Below are positions 7,528 to 13,425 of a stretch of DNA of 15,822 nucleotides, in pieces; position 1 is the stretch's first letter; each line of letters begins with the position of its first letter. The notes under the pieces are model-generated. The model had not been told where the DNA came from. It saw only the letters and a list, made by a program, of their open reading frames with translations, and made no database searches. The position numbers and the translations under genes were made by a program. The stretch covers positions 1 to 15,822 of the forward strand of contig PCUH01000245.1 of assembly GCA_002770955.1 (NCBI GenBank), written 5' to 3'. The stretch comes from Flavobacteriales bacterium CG18_big_fil_WC_8_21_14_2_50_32_9 (lineage in GTDB: Bacteria > Bacteroidota > Bacteroidia > Flavobacteriales_E > Vicingaceae).

Positions 7528-7989
7528 TTAGTTCTTAGCCTCTTGATTTTTAATTTGCTCTAATTGTCCTGGAATTGCTTTTTGCGTTTCGTTAAGGGCT
7601 TTAGTTGCTAGATTAATAGCTTTTACAGCTTTGATAGAATCTGTTTTAGGCGTAATTGTTTTTGCTTCGGTTAAAACAGTTGAAGATTTTTCTAACAAGG
7701 CCGCAACTTCTTTTGATTGGTTTTCTAAATCAGTTTTAGTGGCAGTTAAATCACCTGCGTTATTTGCGGCATCTGATAATGTTTCAGTTATTTTTTGATT
7801 TTTTTTATACAAATTAAAAGAAGAAGTAACAAAGTCATCTGTTGCAGCATGACCAACCGCAGCAGGTTTTTCTAATGGCTTGGCTTCTTTCTCTTTTTTT
7901 TCTGTTTTCTCTGCTTTTTGAGCATACATTTCTGTAGAAACTCCCGTTATAAATAACGCAATAAATAAAATTTTTGTAATTTTTTTCAT
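7528..7989 (-). CDS. small Lys/Ala-rich exported helical protein (first gene of cluster)
   Basis: A 153-residue protein starting at the ATG 7989-7987. A longer reading from a TTG at 8025 is possible, but that codon lies inside a promoter -7 box (8030-8023) and would put a non-signal MVHYKLILKNKN ahead of a clean signal peptide, so I reject it. The signal peptide covers about residues 1-23 (ending EMYAQ), then a low-complexity basic/acidic stretch KAEKTEKKEKEAKP. The rest is predicted helical with heptad-like spacing (DLENQSKEVAALLEKSSTVLTEAKT, ALNETQKAIPGQLEQIKNQ), suggesting a coiled coil. It is the first gene of the cluster and overlaps nothing; its stop is 6 bases from the next start. A spacer or adaptor role in the periplasm is only a guess. 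Confidence 0.7.
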   Translation of the reverse strand: MKKITKILFIALFITGVSTEMYAQKAEKTEKKEKEAKPLEKPAAVGHAATDDFVTSSFNLYKKNQKITETLSDAANNAGDLTATKTDLENQSKEVAALLEKSSTVLTEAKTITPKTDSIKAVKAINLATKALNETQKAIPGQLEQIKNQEAKN

Positions 7990-8022
7990 GTTTTTGTTTT
8001 TTAGTATTAATTTATAATGCAC

Positions 8023-8030
8023 CAAATGTA
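8023..8030 (-). promoter_or_regulatory. -7 promoter box of the envelope cluster
   Basis: On the minus strand 8030-8023 reads TACATTTG, a perfect TAnnTTTG -7 box. It lies 33 bases ahead of the ATG at 7989, giving a short leader. No clear TTG occurs at the usual -33 distance, so the upstream half is weak. The box overlaps the apparent TTG start at 8025, which supports the internal ATG. Confidence 0.5.
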
Positions 8031-8114
8031 CAAATTAAAACAATATATGAAATATTTTATGAAAACTTTTTTTGTGTAATACAAAATGGTTTATTCTGTA
8101 TAAAGAATTTGATA

Positions 8115-9266
8115 TTAAAAACTATAATGAGCTGTTACCAAATCTCTTAAATTATAACGCGAAGCCATTACTTCACCATAAGCTCCAGCAGTTTGAATGG
8201 CAATAATATCTCCACGCACAGTTGTTGGTAATAAAAGAGCTTTAGCAAAACAATCGGACGATTCGCAAATTGGACCAACAACATCATAGCGTTCGGTTGT
8301 TTTACTTGTTGATGTCAAATTTTTAATTGAATGAGAGGCTTGATACAAGGCTGGTCGAATCAATTCAGTCATACCAGCATCCAATATCATAAAACTGGTG
8401 TTAAGTCCTTTTTTTACATAAAGTACTTTTGTTATTAGATTTCCGCATTGAGCAACAATAGATCTTCCTAACTCAAAGTGAAGGTGTTGCTGAGGTCGAA
8501 GTTGTAAAAACTGATGAAATAAACCGAAAAATGCTTCAAAATCTGGAATAGGGCTTTGTTCAGGATTTTCATAATTAACTCCCAAGCCACCACCAACATT
8601 GATGTGTTCAACAATAATTTGATGATTATAAAACCATTCTTGTATTTCGTTTACACGCAAGCACAATCCTTTAAACACATTTAAATCGGTTATTTGAGAA
8701 CCAATATGAAAATGAAGACCAATTAGTTTTAAATGCGTTAATTTTTTTAGTGTTTCAATAACAGTCTCAAACTCCCAGGGATTAATTCCAAATTTATTTT
8801 CTTCTAATCCTGTGGTAATGTAATGATGTGTTTTTGCATTCACGTTTGGATTAATTCTAAGGGCTATTGTTGCGATTTTATTTTTTGCTTTTGCTAATTC
8901 ATTTATCACTTCCATTTCTGGTATGGATTCGCAATTGAAACAAAAAATTTCGTTGTCTAACGCAATATTTATTTCTTCATCCGATTTTCCTACTCCTGCA
9001 AAAGCAATAGATGAAGCAGGAAAATTACATTCAATGGCTTTTTTAATTTCATTACCACTCACACAATCAGCACCAAAACCATAGGACTGAATAAGTGTTA
9101 AGATTTTATTATTTGAGTTGGCTTTTAGTGCATAATGTACGTGATAATTATATGGATTGGAAGCCTTTTTTACCACCTGCAATGTTTCTTCTAATAACGC
9201 TAAGTTATAAAAATAAAAAGGAGTTTTGATTTCCTTAAATCGTTGTATGTCTTTCGGGCTAATCAT
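8115..9266 (-). CDS. lysA: diaminopimelate decarboxylase
   Basis: This PLP-dependent enzyme of the alanine-racemase-like fold type III decarboxylates meso-diaminopimelate to L-lysine, the last step of lysine synthesis, in the cytoplasm. The PLP lysine is Lys48 in HYALKAN. Other expected motifs are LRINPNVNAK (137-145), NKFGINPWE (157-165), GLHFHIGSQI (183-192), NVGGGLGVNY (223-232, phosphate loop), FELGRSIVA (264-272), DAGMTELIRPALY (296-308), GPICESSDCF (331-340, with Cys334 as the catalytic cysteine of the second subunit) and AGAYGEVMASRYN (360-372). At 383 residues it is a little shorter than proteobacterial enzymes but fits Bacteroidota. Its ATG at 9266 overlaps the last 8 bases of lysC, so the two are translationally coupled. 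Ornithine or arginine decarboxylase relatives were considered, but the CESSD and AGAYG motifs and the lysC partner favour LysA. Confidence 0.95.
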   Translation of the reverse strand: MISPKDIQRFKEIKTPFYFYNLALLEETLQVVKKASNPYNYHVHYALKANSNNKILTLIQSYGFGADCVSGNEIKKAIECNFPASSIAFAGVGKSDEEINIALDNEIFCFNCESIPEMEVINELAKAKNKIATIALRINPNVNAKTHHYITTGLEENKFGINPWEFETVIETLKKLTHLKLIGLHFHIGSQITDLNVFKGLCLRVNEIQEWFYNHQIIVEHINVGGGLGVNYENPEQSPIPDFEAFFGLFHQFLQLRPQQHLHFELGRSIVAQCGNLITKVLYVKKGLNTSFMILDAGMTELIRPALYQASHSIKNLTSTSKTTERYDVVGPICESSDCFAKALLLPTTVRGDIIAIQTAGAYGEVMASRYNLRDLVTAHYSF

Positions 9267-10584
9267 GTTTAAACAGCGTTTTGTGCAGTGTTTCCAATGC
9301 TTCTTTTTTATCAGAAGTAGTAATTAAAACAGATACATTGTGAAAACTTCCTCCATAAGAAATCATGCGAATAGGAATGTTTTCTAAGGCACTAAAAATT
9401 TTAAGTGCATATCCTTTGCTTTCGGCAATAAAATCGCCCACAATACAAATAATGGACAACTCTTTATCCACTTCAACAGTTCCGAATTTTTTTAAATCTT
9501 GTATAATTTCATTTAAAAATTTAGTGTCATCAATGGTAACAGAAACAGCTACTTCTGATGTGGTTATCATATCTATTGAAGTTTTGTATGTTTCAAAAAT
9601 TTCAAACACTTTTCTTAAAAAGCCATGAGCCAACAACATTCTTCCAGATTTAATTTTTATGGCTGTGATGTTATCTTTTGCAGCAATGGCTTTTATTCCT
9701 TTGTTTTTGGTTTCGTTGCAAATAATAGTACCTAAAGCTTCTGGCTTCATGGTATTTTTTAAACGTACAGGTATGTTTGCCAATTTTGCAGGCAACACAC
9801 TAGAGGGATGTAATATTTTTGCACCAAAATAAGCTAACTCAGCAGCTTCATCAAATGAAAGTCCAGCAAGTGGTTCTGTGTTTTCAACAATTCGAGGGTC
9901 GTTGTTGTGAAATCCGTCAATGTCCGTCCATATTTGAATTTCTGTAGCTTCAACAGCAGCACCGATTAATGAGGCAGAATAATCACTTCCTCCTCTTTTT
10001 AAGTTATCTATTTCTCCATACGGATTTCTGCAAATAAATCCTTGTGTAATAAATAAGTTAGATGTGTTATGAAGTGCCAATTCATGTTGTAACTGTTCTT
10101 TTATAAAAATAGTATTAGGCTCTCCATCTTCATCAATACGCATAAAATTTAATGCGGGAATTAGGATTGATTGTATGTGATTTTCCTCTAAATAAAAGTG
10201 AAACAAAGCAGTTGAAAGCATTTCGCCTTGAGCTAAAATGGCTTTTTCTTCAAACAAGGTGAACATATCTTGTGTGAAAGATTTAATATAATTGAAATGT
10301 GAGCTAATTAATTCTAATCCTTTTTCTCGAAACGCTTTTGTTTCAAATAATTCTTCAACAACCTGTTGATAATTCTTTTCTAACAATTTTATTTTCTCAA
10401 TGGCTGCCTCAATATTTTTTTTATATAAATAATCGGCAATTTCAACCAAACTATTGGTTGTTCCTGTCATAGCTGAAAGAACAACCACTTTTTTTTCAGG
10501 AGTATCTATAAGTTTAGCTACTTCTTTCATTCGAGCGGCAGAACCTACTGATGTCCCTCCAAATTTTAATACTAACATACTCAT
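9259..10584 (-). CDS. lysC: aspartate kinase (LysC/AKIII-like, single function)
   Basis: This 441-residue aspartokinase phosphorylates L-aspartate with ATP to give 4-phospho-aspartate, the first committed step to lysine, methionine and threonine. The N-terminal kinase domain begins LVLKFGGTSVGSAARM (4-19) and contains VVVLSAMTG, AQGEMLS, ITQGFICRNPYGE, the LKRGGSDYSASLIGAA aspartate/nucleotide segment, WTDIDGFHNNDPRIV and FDEAAELAYFGAKILHP. The C-terminal 140 residues form two ACT domains; the stretch MLLAHGFLRKVFEIFETYKTSIDMITTSEVAVSVT strongly resembles the lysine-sensing ACT1 of E. coli AKIII, so feedback inhibition by lysine is likely. There is no fused homoserine dehydrogenase. Two start codons are near (10584 and 10578, MSM); I keep the first. 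An unusual palindrome at 10598-10625 sits just upstream. Partner: lysA, overlapping by 8 bases. Confidence 0.95.
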   Translation of the reverse strand: MSMLVLKFGGTSVGSAARMKEVAKLIDTPEKKVVVLSAMTGTTNSLVEIADYLYKKNIEAAIEKIKLLEKNYQQVVEELFETKAFREKGLELISSHFNYIKSFTQDMFTLFEEKAILAQGEMLSTALFHFYLEENHIQSILIPALNFMRIDEDGEPNTIFIKEQLQHELALHNTSNLFITQGFICRNPYGEIDNLKRGGSDYSASLIGAAVEATEIQIWTDIDGFHNNDPRIVENTEPLAGLSFDEAAELAYFGAKILHPSSVLPAKLANIPVRLKNTMKPEALGTIICNETKNKGIKAIAAKDNITAIKIKSGRMLLAHGFLRKVFEIFETYKTSIDMITTSEVAVSVTIDDTKFLNEIIQDLKKFGTVEVDKELSIICIVGDFIAESKGYALKIFSALENIPIRMISYGGSFHNVSVLITTSDKKEALETLHKTLFKHD

Positions 10585-10597
10585 TTAATTTGGCGAC

Positions 10598-10625
10598 AAT
10601 ATTACAAAATTTATTTTGTAATATT
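10598..10625. promoter_or_regulatory. perfect 13-bp inverted repeat upstream of lysC
   Basis: The 13-mer AATATTACAAAAT at 10598-10610 is followed by TT and then its exact reverse complement at 10613-10625. It lies 13 bases before the lysC ATG and about 120 bases upstream of the divergent ClC promoter box. Read toward lysC, it contains AAATTTTG near the middle, which only loosely resembles a -7 box. The symmetric, almost gapless layout fits an operator for a dimeric regulator over the lysC promoter; a stem-loop in the leader is the other option. It is not placed where a terminator would be needed, as both flanking genes read away from it. Confidence 0.55.
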
Positions 10626-10713
10626 TTTTAAAAAAATGTTTGAAATTTAACTTTTTGGTAGCCTGAATGTCATTTTATGAGTTGATTTAGGTTTTTGAAT
10701 TAGATTTGTTTTA

Positions 10714-10745
10714 TTGTTTATACTTTATTATAAAAACTATCTTTG
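10714..10745 (+). promoter_or_regulatory. promoter of the ClC gene (TTG-N21-TATCTTTG)
   Basis: A TTG at 10714-10716, a spacer of 21 bases and TATCTTTG at 10738-10745 form a full Bacteroidota-type promoter (TTG, 19-23 bases, TAnnTTTG). Transcription should start near 10750, about 50 bases before the ATG at 10803. The -7 box contains the TTG at 10743 that would otherwise be read as a start codon for a longer protein, so that start cannot be used from this promoter. Confidence 0.7.
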
Positions 10746-10802
10746 TGCTTCTTAAAAAACAAAAACGTGTTTAAAAAAGCAATTTCTTATATTAGAGGCT
10801 TA

Positions 10803-12149
10803 ATGCAAATGATAAAAATCAAGATGCAAAATGATGAAATTAAGAAGTTTACACTTGAGTCATTTCCTTTTTGGGTGGCCTCAATTTCCGCTGGTTTAAT
10901 AGCGGTTTTATATTCCAATATATTTCACTGGGTGGAAGTATTGCAAAGTAAATTTGATTTTGAGAGAGCATGGTGGATTTTTATTATCGCACCTGTAGGC
11001 TTTTTTGTTTCATGGTGGTTGGTTCATCGTTTTAGCCCAAGTGCATCTGGAAGTGGAATTCCTCAACTGATGGCTGGCATACACTATTCAGGGCAGAAAA
11101 ATGGATCAAAGGAAGTATTAAAATTATTGAATGTTAAGGTAATTTTCATAAAAATTTTTAGTAGTGTTGCCTTGTTGCTCGGTGGAGGAGCAATTGGACG
11201 AGAAGGACCAACCATACAAATTTCGGGAGCTATTTTTAATACAGTCTATCGGTTTGTCCCTGATTTTTGGCCAAAAATTAGCCAACGATTAATGCTCATT
11301 TCTGGAGGTGCAGCAGGATTGGCTGCGGCTTTTAACACGCCTTTAGGAGGGATTGTTTTTGCCATTGAAGAATTGGGAAAAACGCACTTAAATGCTATGC
11401 GTACGCATTTGTTTACTGCTGTGATTATTGCAGGATTAACTTCGCAGTTGTTTTTAGGCTCATACCTTTATATAGGCACTCCCACAGTGCAAGAACTGAA
11501 AGGATGGGCAATTTTTTATGTAATTCTTGCAGCTGTTTTAAGTGGTTTTTTTGGATTTGTTTTTTCTGCTCTTCTACTCCGAATTATTCGTTGGAAAAAA
11601 GTACTTACTTCAACTAGAAAAAAAGCATTATGGGCAATTTTAATGGGACTATTATTTGCAATTTTGGTCTATTTTACTGGAAATACAACTGTTGGTTCTG
11701 GAAAAACAATTATGATAGATTTGCTTTTTAATGAAAATTCAGCTTCCCAATGGCACACTTTTCCCGCTCGATTTTTAGGTTCTTTAATTTCTTATGTGAG
11801 TGGAGGTGCTGGAGGTATTTTTGCTCCATCGCTTTCTATTGGTGCTTCTTTAGGTAATACAATTGTTCTTTTACTAGATATTCCCGAATTTAAAAATTTA
11901 ATTATAATTACAGCTATGATAGGTTTTATGACTGGAGTTACGCATTCTCCTTTCACATCTTTTATTTTAGTGTTAGAAATGACCAACAGACATACTAGTG
12001 TTTTTGCCATGATGTTAGCGGCAGCCATTGCAATTGGCGTTGCTAAAATTTTTGATAGAAAATCCCTATATGAACATTTATTGGAATTGTACATTTCTAA
12101 AAATCCTCCAGAAGAAGATAAAAAACAAAGTAACAGTTTAAAGAAATAA
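10803..12149 (+). CDS. ClC-type chloride channel/antiporter
   Basis: A membrane protein of 448 residues from this ATG, with about ten hydrophobic segments, in the ClC family that moves Cl- (or other anions) across the inner membrane. The anion-pathway motifs are present: GSGIPQLMAG (helix D, pore serine), GGGAIGREGPTIQ (gating glutamate Glu134), GGAAGLAAAFNTPLGGIVFAIEEL and GGAGGIFAPSLSIGASLG. The IEEL pair (189-190) keeps the inner proton glutamate of E. coli ClC-ec1, and a Tyr in KSLYEHL matches the central pore tyrosine near the C-terminus, so a 2Cl-/1H+ antiporter is the likelier mode. There are no CBS domains. Helix D ends GIPQ where ClC-ec1 has GIPE, a common variant. I chose the ATG at 10803; the apparent TTG at 10743 lies in the -7 box, and ATGs at 10809 and 10824 are also possible. 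The role in pH or osmotic balance is inferred. Confidence 0.9.
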   Translation: MQMIKIKMQNDEIKKFTLESFPFWVASISAGLIAVLYSNIFHWVEVLQSKFDFERAWWIFIIAPVGFFVSWWLVHRFSPSASGSGIPQLMAGIHYSGQKNGSKEVLKLLNVKVIFIKIFSSVALLLGGGAIGREGPTIQISGAIFNTVYRFVPDFWPKISQRLMLISGGAAGLAAAFNTPLGGIVFAIEELGKTHLNAMRTHLFTAVIIAGLTSQLFLGSYLYIGTPTVQELKGWAIFYVILAAVLSGFFGFVFSALLLRIIRWKKVLTSTRKKALWAILMGLLFAILVYFTGNTTVGSGKTIMIDLLFNENSASQWHTFPARFLGSLISYVSGGAGGIFAPSLSIGASLGNTIVLLLDIPEFKNLIIITAMIGFMTGVTHSPFTSFILVLEMTNRHTSVFAMMLAAAIAIGVAKIFDRKSLYEHLLELYISKNPPEEDKKQSNSLKK

Positions 12150-12150
12150 C

Positions 12151-12173
12151 AAATGTGTAAATGTGTAAATGTG
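12151..12173 (+). repeat. short tandem repeat of an 8-base unit (AAATGTGT)
   Basis: The unit AAATGTGT occurs at 12151-12158 and 12159-12166 and again in seven of eight bases at 12167-12173, just after the ClC stop. Bases GAGGA at 12173-12177 follow, ending 3 bases before the GTG start of the next gene. Similar AATGTG-rich runs are common between genes in Bacteroidota as far as I recall, so this may be slippage-derived filler, but its place in the translation-initiation region of the CPBP gene is notable. Confidence 0.6.
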
Positions 12174-12180
12174 AGGATGT

Positions 12181-13137
12181 GTGAATTATCAATTAACAAA
12201 TTTAACCTTGAACAAAAGACCTTTATTACCTTTTCAGGAGAAAAATGATTATTTTAAACAATTGCTCTTAATTTCCATTTTGTGCTTATTGGGAGTATTG
12301 CTACTTTCTTTGTTAGGAGCAGGTATTGCTTATTTTTTGTTTGATGTTGAACTAAATAACCAGTTTTCATATACTAACCTTTCGTCCGATGAAATGAATG
12401 CACTAAAAATGATTCAATTTTTTAGTGCTATGGGTTTGTTTATTTTACCTACTTTTATTTATGCCAAACTATTACATAACCAACCTTTTGTTGAGTTAGG
12501 GTTGAAAACTACAAACATCAAAAACTTTATTGTTGTTTTGTTAATAATGGTTTCTGTTGCTCCATTTTTATCCTATACAATAACCATTAATGAGGCATTA
12601 GTATTACCTGAATTTATGAGTGGGATTGAAGCATGGATGAAGCAAAGTGAAGAACAAGCCATGCAACTTACTACTACATTTTTAACCATGAATTCAGTTG
12701 TTGAATTTATTTTTGTTTTCATTATTGTTGCTTTACTTCCTGCTTTTGGCGAGGAACTTTTGTTTCGAGGTGTATTGCAAAAATTATTGGTGCGTTGGAT
12801 AGGTAAACCGCATTTGGCAATTTGGCTAACGGCTATCATATTTAGTGCGTTGCACATGCAGTTTTTTGGATTTTTACCAAGAATGTTGTTAGGTGTTTTG
12901 TTTGGCTATCTGTTTTTTTGGTCAAAATCCTTATGGCTGCCAATTTTTGCTCATTTGCTTAACAATGGAAGTGTAGTTGTTGTAGGTTATTTATATCCAG
13001 AAACGATAAAACAATCAGAAATAGTAACCTTTACCGATGATGCTCTAACTAAAATTAGCCTTGCTATTTTAAGTTTAGTAATTACAATAGGATTACTTTT
13101 TTATTTAAAAAAACAGTACACCTCGACACCCCAATAA
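12181..13137 (+). CDS. CPBP-family intramembrane metalloprotease
   Basis: A 318-residue multi-span membrane protein of the CPBP/Abi (CAAX protease and bacteriocin-processing) family. About seven hydrophobic segments are visible, from 28-55 to 292-310. The active-site motifs are all present: GEELLFRG (Glu191, Glu192, Arg196), FSALHM (His225) and HLLNN (His258, Asn262). Proteins of this family cleave or bind peptides within the membrane and include prenyl-protein proteases and bacteriocin-immunity proteins; the target here cannot be named. The start is a GTG at 12181, because the ATG at 12177 is in another frame and the next in-frame Met is at residue 72. It follows the ClC gene by 31 bases, containing the 8-base repeat, so the two are probably co-transcribed from 10714. 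Confidence 0.88.
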   Translation: MNYQLTNLTLNKRPLLPFQEKNDYFKQLLLISILCLLGVLLLSLLGAGIAYFLFDVELNNQFSYTNLSSDEMNALKMIQFFSAMGLFILPTFIYAKLLHNQPFVELGLKTTNIKNFIVVLLIMVSVAPFLSYTITINEALVLPEFMSGIEAWMKQSEEQAMQLTTTFLTMNSVVEFIFVFIIVALLPAFGEELLFRGVLQKLLVRWIGKPHLAIWLTAIIFSALHMQFFGFLPRMLLGVLFGYLFFWSKSLWLPIFAHLLNNGSVVVVGYLYPETIKQSEIVTFTDDALTKISLAILSLVITIGLLFYLKKQYTSTPQ

Positions 13138-13214
13138 AATGTACGCTTATCACAACGTATTGTTAATTAAAAATTTCAACACAACTATTTTTAGTTTAAA
13201 TCTCAATTATTTTT

Positions 13215-13392
13215 GAGGTGGGTTCTATAAATTAGCCGATTGTTATTTTTGGAATTATTTTGTGTAGATTCTTCTTAAATTTTTTTATCAATTAGTTCAC
13301 TATTTGATAAAAATTAAGGAAAAAGATGCCGAAATAAAACAAAAAGAACATCGGAAAAATTAAATATAACACTAATTTATAGAACCCACCTC
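13215..13392. repeat. foldback element with perfect 21-bp terminal inverted repeats
   Basis: The left arm (13215-13235, starting GAGGTGGGTTC and ending AAATTAG) is the exact reverse complement of the right arm (13372-13392). With one mismatch the match continues a few bases outward (TTTT at 13211 against GAAA after 13392). The interior is itself symmetric: CCGATTGTT at 13236 pairs with AACATCGG at 13347-13354, and TTTTTATCAA at 13282-13291 pairs exactly with TTGATAAAAA at 13304-13313 around a 12-base loop. The whole could fold as one long imperfect hairpin with a bulge of about 17 bases on the right. There is no coding capacity, no transposase and no obvious target duplication. It is MITE-like or an orphan palindromic element; an invertible segment cannot be excluded. 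The remaining gap bases (13138-13208) are AT-rich with nothing I can name. Confidence 0.75.
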
Positions 13393-13396
13393 GAAA

Positions 13397-13404
13397 TACA
13401 TTTG
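13397..13404 (+). promoter_or_regulatory. possible -7 box of the AsmA-like gene
   Basis: TACATTTG at 13397-13404 is a perfect TAnnTTTG box directly after the right arm of the foldback element, ahead of the ATG at 13426. No TTG is present at the -33 distance, where the repeat arm lies. The leader would be only about 15 bases. Plausible but unproven. Confidence 0.35.
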
Positions 13405-13425
13405 CTCTTATTGCGTTAGAAAGTT

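Larger units (their letters stand above)
2411..7989 (-). other. putative seven-gene envelope operon
   Basis: Seven genes run head to tail on the minus strand with gaps of 6, 26, 35, 48, 21 and 25 bases, reading from 7989 to 2411. A TAnnTTTG box at 8030-8023 precedes the first gene, and no convincing internal promoter or terminator is visible. Every product starts with a Lys-containing signal peptide; one has a lipobox and the last looks like a beta-barrel. The gaps of 35 and 48 bases could hide weaker promoters or processing sites. The grouping as one transcript is inferred from spacing and shared localisation. Confidence 0.7.

Noticed and set aside
7528..8025. Longer reading of the first cluster gene from a TTG at 8025.
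   Set aside because: The TTG lies in the -7 box TACATTTG and the extra residues would spoil a clean signal peptide; the ATG at 7989 is better.
10743..10802. N-terminal extension of the ClC protein from TTG 10743.
   Set aside because: The codon is inside the -7 promoter element TATCTTTG, and the extension is not typical of the family.
12177..12180. ATG start for the CPBP gene at 12177.
   Set aside because: It is in a different frame from the CPBP motifs; GTG 12181 is in frame.
11792..12199. A 135-residue minus-strand frame opposite the ClC gene.
   Set aside because: It mirrors the ClC coding region and the 8-base repeat; it has no independent features.
13236..13371. A promoter inside the foldback element that could switch by inversion, as in Bacteroides invertible promoters.
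   Set aside because: No perfect TAnnTTTG box is found on either strand inside it, and the interior is nearly symmetric, so inversion would change little. Kept only as a weaker alternative.
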